Part shown: one piece after another, positions 26,542 through 35,767 of the stretch
Layout of the letters: every line of letters begins with the position of its first letter
Numbering within the stretch: position 1 is the first letter of the stretch
NCBI GenBank assembly: GCA_964529685.1
Contig: CAZGZC010000003.1
Coordinates: forward strand, 1 to 64,000
Direction: 5' to 3'
Source: JALQUO01 sp964529685
Lineage (GTDB): Bacteria > Pseudomonadota > Alphaproteobacteria > Rickettsiales > Midichloriaceae
Length of the DNA: 64,000 nucleotides
Notes under the pieces: generated by a model
What the model was told of the DNA's origin: nothing
What the model saw: only the letters and a program-made list of their open reading frames with translations
Databases searched by the model: none
Position numbers and translations under genes: made by a program

Positions 26542-27396
26542 AGACCTCTTGATGAATTGACTAAGTTTTCTAAACTATTATTTGATATGATTGTTTCAAT
26601 GATTTCACCATGATGATCTGTAAGATGGCATTCGTAAAACCCTGCATCATCATGCCACTATATTTAAGAGTAAAATGATCAACTTGAGGTTTATCGTATA
26701 TAAAATAATCAGAGTTTATCATCATCAATATACCTAAAATATTCGGTACAAGAATAGATCACTATGGTAGCTCATTTGGTATTTTAAAGACATTGTAGCA
26801 AAAAATAGCATCAGCCACGAGGGCATAATCTAAAACATTATTGTTTATATAACTTGATTAATATAGAGTCGTTGATTCAACTTTATCATTTGACATTAAA
26901 AGTATTTCTCCAAATAAATTGGGCTTTCCTTTCTCAAGGGCACTAAAAAAAGGTTTAAGCTCTATTGTATCTGATCTTTTTATCATTAATACTGAGTACA
27001 CCATGTGTCATTTGAAAATTCTACATCAATTTTATTAATTGGAATCTTGAACTCTATAGTTCTTTCGTAGGTTTCTTATATTATTCTTGAGGAATGGCAT
27101 TAGTCCTAGAACAAAGGATTTTACTAATCATTCTAAAGCTGCAATTCCATTTTGTTTGTAAAAGAGCGATCTCCCATAGAAGAAACAAATAGAAGCGCAT
27201 CAGTAGAAATAATATCAGGCAATACCGATTCTGATTACGGTCTTATGGATTTTTATTTAAGCCATATAGTTTTTTACTATGTATTTAGTATAGCATTAGC
27301 AAATAATTGTGGTTAGATAGTTTTATATATAGAACAATTCGTTTCAATGATGGACTATAAATTTATAGATTGTACTGGAAAAAATATTTAATCAAA
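26542..27396. other. 855-bp gap with decayed minus-strand coding sequence
   Basis: No intact gene. Minus-strand fragments read like protein in shifting frames. Near 27069 down to 26990 a frame gives YERTIEFKIPINKIDVEF, resembling YERIELEFNKDEIPLFEE in the intact gene at 27397-28083. Just upstream (about 27190-27070) another frame gives NKNGIAALE, resembling NSKSVLAAVVD there. Near 26640-26545 a separate open frame reads FYECHLTDHHGEIIETII, unmatched. Confidence 0.45.
26985..27200 (-). pseudogene. Probable decayed paralogue of the adjacent hypothetical gene
   Basis: Translated fragments on the minus strand follow the C-terminal part of the intact 228-residue protein next door in the same order, broken by stops and at least one frameshift. 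The clearest match is YERTIEFKI against YERIELEF. The identity is modest and was judged by eye. Confidence 0.4.
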
Positions 27397-28083
27397 TTAT
27401 GCAGCAACTCTAATTACTTCAGCAGCTAGTTCAGTTGGTAGATACTCTTCAAACAGAGGAATTTCATCTTTGTTAAACTCTAACTCAATTCTCTCATAGT
27501 CATGTAGGTTATCTTGAGTATATAAAATATAATTCAGAGCTATCTTGCTTCCATAAATAATAGCTGTGTCAACAACTGCTGCTAACACACTTTTAGAGTT
27601 CCATGTATTGAAACCACCGATCATACCTAGAGGAGCAAGATCTAATACAATTGATTTGATGTCTGTATCATGAAATATATCAAGGACTATATATTTTTCT
27701 GAGATTACCTTGTTTCTGTAACATGTTTCTTGCTCAGTTATTGTAAATTTACTCCAAATAATGTTCTTAATTGATTTAAGCCATGAGAAGGTATCGCCTA
27801 TACAATCTCTCTTATATAACTCATAGTTTGTTTCTATTGGGTTTAGTTTTTCAAGTACAGATTGTAAAAAATGATCTTTTAAAATTTCAATTTGCTTAAC
27901 ATTAGCGTCTATTATTGTTTGCTGAGTTGGCATAGATATAAATGCTCCAACAGCAGTTCCAATGACACCTAATAAATCCCCAACAAATCTATTGCCGTTA
28001 CTAAAGAGATGACCACTAACTAAACCAGTTATAGTCCCTATTTTAGACCAAGACTGGTGTTTTATAAAAGTTAATTGCGTCAT
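27397..28083 (-). CDS. Hypothetical protein with a Gly-rich hydrophobic N-terminal region
   Basis: Not recognised. The 228-residue protein has hydrophobic, glycine-rich stretches at about residues 15-25 and 32-50 (FVGDLLGVIGTAVGAFISM), like helices that insert into or associate with membranes, then a soluble middle part and another hydrophobic segment near 165-185. It ends in an acidic tail. It lies 54 bases downstream of another hypothetical membrane protein gene on the same strand. A decayed paralogue seems to follow it, which suggests an expanding lineage-specific family. Confidence 0.5.
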   Translation of the reverse strand: MTQLTFIKHQSWSKIGTITGLVSGHLFSNGNRFVGDLLGVIGTAVGAFISMPTQQTIIDANVKQIEILKDHFLQSVLEKLNPIETNYELYKRDCIGDTFSWLKSIKNIIWSKFTITEQETCYRNKVISEKYIVLDIFHDTDIKSIVLDLAPLGMIGGFNTWNSKSVLAAVVDTAIIYGSKIALNYILYTQDNLHDYERIELEFNKDEIPLFEEYLPTELAAEVIRVAA

Positions 28084-28137
28084 TTTATATAGATTGTATA
28101 AATAAATTATTAATCAGCATATTTTAGCATATAAATA

Positions 28138-28677
28138 TTACAAATATGTTGAAACCTCAGCACATTCTATCACAGATTGATCAATCTCTTCTCCAGTTTC
28201 AATATTCGTGAAATGATAAGGTTGGTAATCATCAGTGAAAAGATGTCCTAGTTTGCATATAATGCTTGGTATCAACAGGACGTTGTTTATTTGAGCAAGA
28301 GTTTCTGAACCACTAGCACGGTAATCGATTTTACCAATAGCAGCGATACTCATAAACGCGTTATAAGCTGTATAAGCGTTATAAGCTGTATAAATATTAA
28401 AGTATTCAGGACTAGCTTTTACTATTGTCGTTTCACCATTAATCTTGATTTCTAGTGTTGACTCAAGCGCTTTATTATGCTGATACTCAGCATATAGGTT
28501 ATGTAAAAAATAGAGAGGCACAGTCGAGCATAGAGCTAATCCTACTGCTTTCTCTGAGGGTGATACATCTTCCGCCGATAACGATTTAATTCCTATCACG
28601 CCGAGTATGAACGCACTAAAAAATTTTATCCAAGAAGAATTATAAGCTTTGTATTTAGTTTGAAAATTTATTTCCAT
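28138..28677 (-). CDS. Hypothetical membrane protein, paralogue of the gene at the window start
   Basis: Not recognised. The 179-residue protein has two hydrophobic segments (about residues 14-31 and 44-60), then a soluble part with KINGETTIVKASPEYF and the tail LGHLFTDDYQPYHF. It is nearly identical over its C-terminal half to the gene at 1-405. It has a single ASGSETLAQI unit where the other has three, but a doubled TAYNAY unit where the other has one. The pair has thus grown by tandem repeats at different points. It may be co-transcribed with the downstream hypothetical gene. Confidence 0.6.
   Translation of the reverse strand: MEINFQTKYKAYNSSWIKFFSAFILGVIGIKSLSAEDVSPSEKAVGLALCSTVPLYFLHNLYAEYQHNKALESTLEIKINGETTIVKASPEYFNIYTAYNAYTAYNAFMSIAAIGKIDYRASGSETLAQINNVLLIPSIICKLGHLFTDDYQPYHFTNIETGEEIDQSVIECAEVSTYL
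28358..28393 (-). repeat. Two exact 18-bp tandem repeats
   Basis: GCGTTATAAGCTGTATAA is repeated head to tail at 28358-28375 and 28376-28393 on the plus strand. On the coding strand this gives two TAYNAY units. The paralogue at the start of the window has one copy at the same place. Confidence 0.9.
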
Positions 28678-28757
28678 TTGTAAATTTTTGTTTTGTTAAA
28701 ATATATCATGGAAATATTAAAAATTTATTAAGATTTCCTAATGAAAATTCAAATATA

Positions 28758-30023
28758 TTAAAATCTCCTCATTTTTAGCTTCCTCATATATAATCCAACA
28801 ATACATCTCAATCCTATAAAGATAGAAGAAGTAAAGATTAAATAAAATGCTGGCGCCATTAAACCAAAGCGATCAAATAAAATTGTACATATGACAGGTG
28901 TAGTACCTCCAAAAGCAGCATTGCCCAAATTCCATCCTAATGCAACCCCAGAGTATCGTATTTGTGGAGGAAAAGTATTTATTGCATGTGGATATGCTGG
29001 AGATCCCATAGCAGCGCCCATCATTGCTATCAGTAGTAAACCAATATACTGAATAGCTCCTTGAAAATGAGTTATAAGATACCAAGCTGGTAATATAAAG
29101 ATTAATGTGAAAAATGCTCCAAAGTTCAAAATTTTATTCGTTCCAAATTTATCTGTTAAAACACCGAAAACTGCAAAGCAAGCTATTAAGCAAGAAAGAG
29201 TAAAAATTGTATATACTAAAGCCAGATCTGTTGAATAACCTAAAGATTTAATTAAAAATGTTCCAAGATATCCCCTGATCAAATAAGTAATAGAAGTAGC
29301 ACTAGAAGCTATTGCAAATATTGTTAAAACTGCATACTTTTTCTTCTGCATTATGTCTGTTACCGGTGCTTGTTTAGATTTATCATTACTCAGCTTTATC
29401 TGTTTGAAGTGAGGTGTTTCTTCATTCTTAAGTCTGAAACATAGACTAATTATACCCATTGCAAAACCAATAAAGAAGCAGTAACGCCAGGTTTGATCAT
29501 CTATGCCAATTGTAATCTCAACTACCATTGCTATTATATTTGCTATAAGAGTACCCATAATGTTTGATATCATTACAAGACTTGCCATTAGACTGACTTT
29601 TTTGTTATCCATATGCTCTATAATATAGATTGCAGAACCTGTGCTCTCACCGCCTATGCAGAGTCCTTGAATCATCCTAATTAAAACTAAAATAATTGGA
29701 GATAATAATCCTATTGACTCATAAGTTGGCAAAAGACCTATACCAAGAGTTGATAAAGACATACCAGAAATTGATATAATAAGAGCTCTCTTGCGTCCGA
29801 ATCTATCACCTATATAGCCAAAGATTAATCCACCCAGAGGTCTCATCATAAAACCAATACTGAATACAGTAAAAACTAGAATTATATCTATATTTCCGTC
29901 TGAATTTCCTGGAAAAAACAGCCTACCTATGATAGTTGCAAATACAGCATATATCCCAAAGTCATAGTATTCAACAATATTACCTGTGATAGCACCTATT
30001 ATAACGCCAAGTTTGTTTTTCAT
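28758..30023 (-). CDS. MFS transporter of the metabolite:H+ symporter (ProP-like) family
   Basis: Inner-membrane carrier with about 12 transmembrane helices in 421 residues. N-terminal GNIVEYYDFGIYAVFATIIGRLFFP matches the MHS family (G...EWYDF..Y), and the loop 2-3 motif is GYIGDRFGRKRALIIS (about residues 69-84). The motif RMIQGLCIGGESTGSAIYIIEH near residue 115 is also family-typical. Rickettsiales carry several ProP-like proteins that probably take up host metabolites such as proline, betaine or dicarboxylates; the substrate cannot be read from sequence. It is a single gene. Confidence 0.92.
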   Translation of the reverse strand: MKNKLGVIIGAITGNIVEYYDFGIYAVFATIIGRLFFPGNSDGNIDIILVFTVFSIGFMMRPLGGLIFGYIGDRFGRKRALIISISGMSLSTLGIGLLPTYESIGLLSPIILVLIRMIQGLCIGGESTGSAIYIIEHMDNKKVSLMASLVMISNIMGTLIANIIAMVVEITIGIDDQTWRYCFFIGFAMGIISLCFRLKNEETPHFKQIKLSNDKSKQAPVTDIMQKKKYAVLTIFAIASSATSITYLIRGYLGTFLIKSLGYSTDLALVYTIFTLSCLIACFAVFGVLTDKFGTNKILNFGAFFTLIFILPAWYLITHFQGAIQYIGLLLIAMMGAAMGSPAYPHAINTFPPQIRYSGVALGWNLGNAAFGGTTPVICTILFDRFGLMAPAFYLIFTSSIFIGLRCIVGLYMRKLKMRRF

Positions 30024-30608
30024 TTTTATAAATCAGCCTTAAGTATTTTTAATATAGATGTTGCTTACAAACTTGATTATACCTTTTATATCTTTAAACA
30101 AAAAACTTACAGTCTATATCAAATACTTTTGATTTAATGCAAGTCACATCATCAAATTTTATTTTAAACTCTCTTTTTCGTTCAAAAATCAAAACCTTTA
30201 TTTTTAAATGTGTGTTCTCCCGTGCCATGATTAATTATATTTCCTCCTCTACCATTTTTTGTATTTTGTTTTAGATCTATGAAATCTAATTAAATCAGAA
30301 ATATTATCTTTGTCAAGATACAAATATTAAACGAAAACATATAAGTTTCATAAAAAGAATATAAGTTATAAAGGGTGTTTTAACCAGCACAAAAAGTATA
30401 AACTCATCAGATGATAATCTACATCAGGAAAGTTATGGTTGAGCTCTCTAGTATACCCGCACTTTACATCAGATTTTTATTTTTTGGATTGGTAAAGTCT
30501 CTATGTGTTTCAACATTATTAAGTCCCAACCAGTCAAATACCCTCGCAGGATATTTTTTCTTTAGCGATCACATAGATTCAATATATGATATAATCGAGG
30601 TAAAAAAG
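30024..30608. other. 585-bp gap between the MFS gene and lysS
   Basis: No intact gene is supported. On the minus strand at about 30165-30300 short overlapping frames look protein-like, for example NGRGGNIINHGTGEH and RENTHLKIKVLIFERKRE, which may be debris of a lost gene. The plus-strand frame upstream of the chosen lysS start (30411-30608) is open, but hydrophobic and unlike any LysRS, so it is treated as leader. Confidence 0.4.
30587..30600 (+). promoter_or_regulatory. Extended -10-like TGATATAAT and GAGG ribosome site before lysS
   Basis: TG at 30587-30588 followed by TATAAT at 30590-30595 is a perfect extended -10 match, but it would place the transcript start only about 7 bases before the ATG at 30609. 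GAGG at 30597-30600 is a plausible ribosome-binding site and supports that ATG as the true start. Confidence 0.35.
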
Positions 30609-32180
30609 ATGTCATACTTACAATTAAAGTCTTGGCCATTTCTACAAGCTCATGCAATTTTAGAGAAAATCAACTATAAAGTGCCTGAGAAGGCCTATGT
30701 TCTATTTGAAACTGGATATGGTCCATCTGGTCTGCCACACATAGGTACATTTGGTGAAGTTGTAAGAACAATTATGGTTCAGAAGGCTTTTGAGAAGATT
30801 TCTAACATCCCAACTAAGCTAATTTGCTTCTCAGATGATATGGATGGATTACGAAAAGTGCCTTCTAATATACCTAATCCTGATCAGTACAAACAATATA
30901 TTGGACGCTCTCTAACAAATATTCCGGATCCATTTGGAACTCACGATAGCTATGCAGGTAATATGAATACTAGACTTTGTAAGTTTCTTGATAGGTTTGA
31001 CTTAAATTATGAATTTATGAGTGCAACTCACTGCTATAAGACTGGTGTTTTTAATGAGATGCTATTGAGAGTACTTGAAAAATATGATGAAATTATGGCT
31101 CTTATGTTACCTACTCTCTCTGAGGCAAGACAAGCAACCTACAGCCCATTTTTACCTATCTGCCAGAGAACTAATGTTGTGTTACAGGTAGCAATAGTTG
31201 ATAGAGACTTCTCTAGTGGTACTATAACATATATTGATCCTGAGACGCATGAAAGAATTACAACCTCAATTACTAATGGTAACTGCAAGCTGCAGTGGAA
31301 GCCGGATTTTGGTATGAGGTGGGCTGCATTTGATGTAGACTTTGAAATGTTTGGAAAAGACGTAGGAATAAATTCAGACATATATACAAAAATTTGTAAG
31401 ATTCTTAGTAATAAAGCGCCAGTTCAAATGATCTATGAGATGTTCCTAGATGAAGAGGGAAAAAAGATCTCTAAATCTAAGGGTACAGGTGTAACTATTG
31501 ATCAGTGGTTAAGATATGCACCTGCTGAGAGTCTAAAACTCTTTATGTTTGTATCGCCTCAGAAAGCTAAGAAGTTATCCATTGAAATAATTCCTAGGTA
31601 TGTTGATGATTTTATGGCTTACTGTAGACAATATGTTGCTGCAGAGACAGATGAAAAACGACTCGATAACCCAATTTATCACATATTAGGAAAGATCTAT
31701 CCGGAGATTGAAATAATCGCGTCAGCTGAAATATCATATGGTTTGATTCTAAACTTAGTGAGTGCCTGTAATTCTAATGATCAAGAAATGATTTGGAGGT
31801 ATATAGATAAGTTTTCTGGTAATGATCTGAGGCAATCTAGTTTCTTTACCAATATTGTTCAAGGAGTGATTAATTACTATCAAGATCTCGTATCTCATCA
31901 GAAGCAATATATCAAAGCAACCACAGATCAGGCAAAACTTATCCAAGAATTAAAGCATTTCCTGAAAAGCTGTAATCCAGATATTACAGCTGATGTTATA
32001 CAGAATGAGTTATATAGAATTGCGAGGGAGGCTGGAATTGATATGAAAGATTGGTTTAAGCTGCTGTACCAAGTTCTGCTCGGTGCTGAAAGTGGCCCCC
32101 GCTTCGGTTCATTCATCGCCCTCTATGGCGTTAAGAATACAATTAAGTTGATTGACTCTAAACTAGGAGTTGTTCTGTAA
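30609..32180 (+). CDS. lysS: Lysyl-tRNA synthetase, class I
   Basis: Charges tRNA-Lys with a class I fold, the archaeal-type enzyme also found in Rickettsiales and other alphaproteobacteria in place of class II LysRS. The HIGH-like motif is GLPHIGTFGE (H44-I-G-T47) after ETGYGPS, and the second ATP loop is KKISKSKGTGVTIDQWL near residue 286. A helical anticodon-binding cage follows. Start ATG 30609 is chosen because GAGG lies 8 bases upstream and the 523-residue product matches family length; the frame is open back to 30411, adding 66 unlikely residues. It converges with a coiled-coil gene 3 bases away. Confidence 0.95.
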   Translation: MSYLQLKSWPFLQAHAILEKINYKVPEKAYVLFETGYGPSGLPHIGTFGEVVRTIMVQKAFEKISNIPTKLICFSDDMDGLRKVPSNIPNPDQYKQYIGRSLTNIPDPFGTHDSYAGNMNTRLCKFLDRFDLNYEFMSATHCYKTGVFNEMLLRVLEKYDEIMALMLPTLSEARQATYSPFLPICQRTNVVLQVAIVDRDFSSGTITYIDPETHERITTSITNGNCKLQWKPDFGMRWAAFDVDFEMFGKDVGINSDIYTKICKILSNKAPVQMIYEMFLDEEGKKISKSKGTGVTIDQWLRYAPAESLKLFMFVSPQKAKKLSIEIIPRYVDDFMAYCRQYVAAETDEKRLDNPIYHILGKIYPEIEIIASAEISYGLILNLVSACNSNDQEMIWRYIDKFSGNDLRQSSFFTNIVQGVINYYQDLVSHQKQYIKATTDQAKLIQELKHFLKSCNPDITADVIQNELYRIAREAGIDMKDWFKLLYQVLLGAESGPRFGSFIALYGVKNTIKLIDSKLGVVL

Positions 32181-32183
32181 AGC

Positions 32184-32594
32184 TTATATTTGCTTACTTA
32201 TTTTATTGTTAGTTTCTTTATTAATTTTGTCTACAAAGGTCTCTTCTTTCTCACTTTCATATATTGCATCAATATGTTTAAGAGCTGTAGTGAGAGCATT
32301 CGTGATTGTTTCTATTCCCTCATGTGTCTCGATAATCTGCTTTCTGTGCTTAGTGAGTTCCGTATAAACACATTCTAATACTGTTTTAAAGTTTGCAAGC
32401 TTGTCTTCAGTCTGTTCTATGACATTTTCCAATTTTGACTCAACAGATTTAAAAGATTCTTCTGCCAAGATCTGGTCTTGTTTGATAGTAGCATTTTCTG
32501 CTTTTAAGTTGATAATTTCTTCTTTAGAGCGTGCAGATTCTTTTTCTAATACCTCTAATCTTTCGAGCATTTGTTCTAGTGTTATTTCTTTCAT
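32184..32594 (-). CDS. Hypothetical coiled-coil protein
   Basis: Not recognised. From ATG 32594 the product has 136 residues, nearly all predicted coiled coil: heptad-like Leu spacing in TLEQMLERLEVLEKESARSK and EEIINLKAENATIKQDQ, then a second helical part with HRKQIIETHEGIETITNAL. The frame is open upstream to 32702, but those 36 residues do not look coding. No signal peptide or membrane helix is seen. It lies alone between convergent lysS and waaA. Confidence 0.55.
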   Translation of the reverse strand: MKEITLEQMLERLEVLEKESARSKEEIINLKAENATIKQDQILAEESFKSVESKLENVIEQTEDKLANFKTVLECVYTELTKHRKQIIETHEGIETITNALTTALKHIDAIYESEKEETFVDKINKETNNKISKQI

Positions 32595-32736
32595 TTTCTT
32601 TTTTATATTTATTAAGTTTAATTGAGATACACTTACCTCAGATAGTAATAAACTATCATATATAGAACTCTTTGTCAAACATCTACAATAGATCAATAAC
32701 ACATGACATATTTTACATTATGATTTATGGAGATAA

Positions 32737-34032
32737 CTAAATTATTTCATGTTTTTCCATAAGTTTCACAGTCTTTTGCAAAGCGCCTCCATTTTTTCTA
32801 ACAAACTCAGCTGCATTTCTACCTATTTCTTTTACTGTATTAGGATATACAAACAAACCTAAAATAGCATTTAGCAGTTCATTTTTATTTTGAATAACGA
32901 TTAGCGCTTTATCATCTGCCATATCTCTCACAAGATCAATAAAATTAAATGTTTTATCTCCAGTAATTATTGCACATTCGAACATAGCTGGTTCACACAT
33001 ATTATGCCCACCTATATTAGCTAAAGATCCGCCAAGAAAAACAATTTTACTTAAAGAAAAAAATGTTCCTAGCTCCCCCATAGTATTAGCAATATATACC
33101 TGTGTTCCATCTTTTATCTCATTATTTATGACTTCATCTTTATGTCTGATAGATGATGTAATCTTCTTAGTTAGACATAGCTTTTCTATTTCTTCGCCCC
33201 TTTCTATATTCCTTGGCGCTATGATCATTAAGAGATCTGGTAAAGTTTTAATTAACTCCTTATAGACTTCTAACAGTATTTCTTCTTCTCCTGGATGAGT
33301 ACTTGCACAAACAATAGTTTGTCTCTCTTTTATTGATTTTTTTATTAGCTTTAAAGCATCTTCATTTACTGTTAGCGGATTAGCATCGTTTTTGAGATTG
33401 CCAGAAAAAACCGCTTCTTTATAAAATTGACTATAATTTTCTAAATCTGATTGGCTACTAGCTGCAACAAATGTAAGTCTGCTTAAAACCTGCTTTATTA
33501 CACTTGTGTGTATTGACCATTTTTTAAAAGATCTAGGAGACATTCTACCATTGATTAAAGCAACTTTACCAACCCTTGACATAGCTTCTATTAGATTTGG
33601 CCATATTTCTGATTCAACTAAGATAAGAGCTTTAGGATTCCAAAAATCTATAAATCTTTGAACAACTTGAGGAAAATCAAGTGGTGAATAAACATGTATA
33701 ATATTATTACTGGGGTGTTTATATTGAGTAAATGCTGTACGACCACTTTTTGTACAGGTCATAACTACAATAAATCTATCTGATGAATCTATTGCAGTTA
33801 ATAGTTTCTTGATTGCATTAAATTCGCCAGCACTAGCTGCAATAAAACATATAACCTCTTTATTTTTTATCAAATCTTTAATATTTTCAGAGAAATCATA
33901 TATACATAATCTTTCATTCAGTAGCTGATTTTCTTTGTTTTGATAGGATTTCGATTTGACATAGTATTGAATAAATAAATATGAGTACCGCGTAATGAAT
34001 AAATAAAATTTCAAAATAAGCTTACTAAGCAT
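32737..34032 (-). CDS. waaA: 3-deoxy-D-manno-octulosonic acid (Kdo) transferase
   Basis: Inner-membrane-bound GT-B glycosyltransferase that adds Kdo to lipid A precursor. The N-terminal hydrophobic anchor spans about residues 5-25. The catalytic block is CFIAASAGEFNAIKKLL near residue 62, with the conserved Glu of the (S/A)GE motif. Further matches: VESEIWPNLIEAMSRVGKVALINGRMSPRSFKKW and the C-terminal VFLGGSLANIGGHNMCEPAMF, where the activated sugar binds. Length (431 residues) is normal. It implies LPS with a Kdo core, as in Rickettsiaceae and unlike Anaplasmataceae. Confidence 0.95.
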   Translation of the reverse strand: MLSKLILKFYLFITRYSYLFIQYYVKSKSYQNKENQLLNERLCIYDFSENIKDLIKNKEVICFIAASAGEFNAIKKLLTAIDSSDRFIVVMTCTKSGRTAFTQYKHPSNNIIHVYSPLDFPQVVQRFIDFWNPKALILVESEIWPNLIEAMSRVGKVALINGRMSPRSFKKWSIHTSVIKQVLSRLTFVAASSQSDLENYSQFYKEAVFSGNLKNDANPLTVNEDALKLIKKSIKERQTIVCASTHPGEEEILLEVYKELIKTLPDLLMIIAPRNIERGEEIEKLCLTKKITSSIRHKDEVINNEIKDGTQVYIANTMGELGTFFSLSKIVFLGGSLANIGGHNMCEPAMFECAIITGDKTFNFIDLVRDMADDKALIVIQNKNELLNAILGLFVYPNTVKEIGRNAAEFVRKNGGALQKTVKLMEKHEII

Positions 34033-34095
34033 TTGTTTTTTTTATCATCAAATATATACTAACTATTGACTAATAACATCTAAAATTTATGGATT

Positions 34096-35640
34096 ATGGC
34101 AAAATTGTTACTAGAAATCTTTTCTGAAGAAACTCCAGCAAATATGCAATACAAGGGGCTTCTTGCCATACAAAAACTTCTTGCTGAAAACTTAAATTCA
34201 GATTCCATAAGATCAGTTATAAGTCCTAGACATATATGTCTTGAAATATCAGATCTAGAACTTAATCAGAGAATTTCAGTTAAAGGTCCTAAGATTGGAG
34301 CTAACGCAGCGTTAGAGGGATTTATGAAAAAGTATGGTGTAAAAAAAGAAGAACTAACTTTAAGAGATGGAGTTTATTTTTTAGAAAAAGAATTTTCATT
34401 GGAAAAATCATTTAATGAAATTAGAAATAAAATCGAACTTTCTCTCAGCAGTATGGTTTGGCCTAAGTCAATGAAGTGGGGCAATAACTATCTTGAGTGG
34501 ATCAGACCTATCCATGCAATAACATGTATGATTAATGATAAACAACTACAAATTGAACTTGGACATATTAAGTCTAGTAATATAACTTATGGACATAGGT
34601 CAAAATTTTCGCCTAGAGTTGAAATAAATTCTGCAAATTTAGAGGATTATATCAAGTGCATCAGAGATGCTGGTGTAATTGTCTCACAAGAAGAGAGAAA
34701 GCAATCAATTTTAATCCAAATTTCAAAAATCGTCACAAATTTAAATATAAGATTACTAGAAGATGAAGAATTACTAGATGAGATAGTTGGATTAGTTGAA
34801 AATCCTAAGGTGTTTTTAGGAAAAATAGATAAGAAGTTTATGTCTTTACCAAGGGAGGTTCTGATAACTTCACTTAAAAATCATCAAAAGTATCTACTTT
34901 TAAATGACTTCAAAGATAATTTAGCTCCATATTTTATAATTGTTTCAGATATAGATCCAGATGATGATGGCAAAACTGTAATAGAAGGTAATGAGAAAGT
35001 CCTTGCTGCAAGGCTGTCAGATGCGCAACATTTTATAAATACAGACTTACAAACTAGATTTGAAACTTTAACAGAAAAACTCCATAAAATTCAATTCCAT
35101 AAAGACGTAGGTAGCCTATATGAAAAAGTTGTTAGGATTAAAAACATTGCTAAGTCTATTTGTTATCAAATAGGCGTTGATTCGATTCATTGTGAAAGAG
35201 CAGCAATGCTATGTAAAAACGATCTAGTAACTGGAATGGTAGGTGAGTTTCCTGAGCTCCAAGGCATAGTTGGATATTACTACTCAAAAATAAATAATGA
35301 ATCAGCATCATTAGCCATAAGAGATCAATACAAACCGTGCGGTCCAAATGATTCATTACCTGAGACACTTGAAGGCTGTATATTAGCTATTGCAGATAAG
35401 CTGGATACACTTATAAGCCTGTTTAAGGTTGGAATTAAGCCAACATCGACCAAAGATCCTTATGCACTTAGACGAGCCGCACTCGGCATTTTGAGAATTA
35501 TTTTAAGTCAAGAGGTGCTAATCGAAAAAATCAAACTAGATGCTACAGATGATGTAATTGCATTTATTACTGAGAGAGCTAAGCATTTATATAAAGACTC
35601 TGAGTTAGAGATTATTTTACCTATACTTAAAAGAGATTAA
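34096..35640 (+). CDS. glyS: Glycyl-tRNA synthetase beta subunit lacking the C-terminal domain
   Basis: Large subunit of the alpha2-beta2 bacterial GlyRS; it binds tRNA-Gly while the alpha subunit (GlyQ, not in this window) holds the active site. Family signatures are LLLEIFSEETPANM at the start, MVWPKSMKWG near residue 125, the HD-like domain with LPREVLITSLKNHQKYLLL, and STKDPYALRRAALGILRII near 455. The protein has 514 residues; family members have about 660-700. It ends just after the HD-like region, so the DALR anticodon-binding domain is missing. Only 127 bases remain before tolB, so this is a deletion rather than a frameshift. Confidence 0.92.
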   Translation: MAKLLLEIFSEETPANMQYKGLLAIQKLLAENLNSDSIRSVISPRHICLEISDLELNQRISVKGPKIGANAALEGFMKKYGVKKEELTLRDGVYFLEKEFSLEKSFNEIRNKIELSLSSMVWPKSMKWGNNYLEWIRPIHAITCMINDKQLQIELGHIKSSNITYGHRSKFSPRVEINSANLEDYIKCIRDAGVIVSQEERKQSILIQISKIVTNLNIRLLEDEELLDEIVGLVENPKVFLGKIDKKFMSLPREVLITSLKNHQKYLLLNDFKDNLAPYFIIVSDIDPDDDGKTVIEGNEKVLAARLSDAQHFINTDLQTRFETLTEKLHKIQFHKDVGSLYEKVVRIKNIAKSICYQIGVDSIHCERAAMLCKNDLVTGMVGEFPELQGIVGYYYSKINNESASLAIRDQYKPCGPNDSLPETLEGCILAIADKLDTLISLFKVGIKPTSTKDPYALRRAALGILRIILSQEVLIEKIKLDATDDVIAFITERAKHLYKDSELEIILPILKRD

Positions 35641-35658
35641 GCTACATTCAGCATTTTC

Positions 35659-35682
35659 AGACTTTATTCAGACATAAAGTCT
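35659..35682 (+). terminator. Stem-loop after glyS
   Basis: AGACTTTAT TCAGAC ATAAAGTCT is a perfect 9-bp stem with a 6-base loop, 19 bases after the glyS stop. There is no T run behind it, so it may stabilise the 3' end rather than be a classic terminator. Confidence 0.45.
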
Positions 35683-35767
35683 CAACATGATATGGAATCA
35701 TTAACTCTTAACTTTGTCACCTACTTAAGGTATAAGATATAGTATAAATACAAATTCATTTAAAAAG

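Noticed and set aside
30411..30608. N-terminal extension of lysS
   Set aside because: The extra 66 residues are hydrophobic and unlike LysRS; ATG 30609 has a GAGG site and gives the family length.
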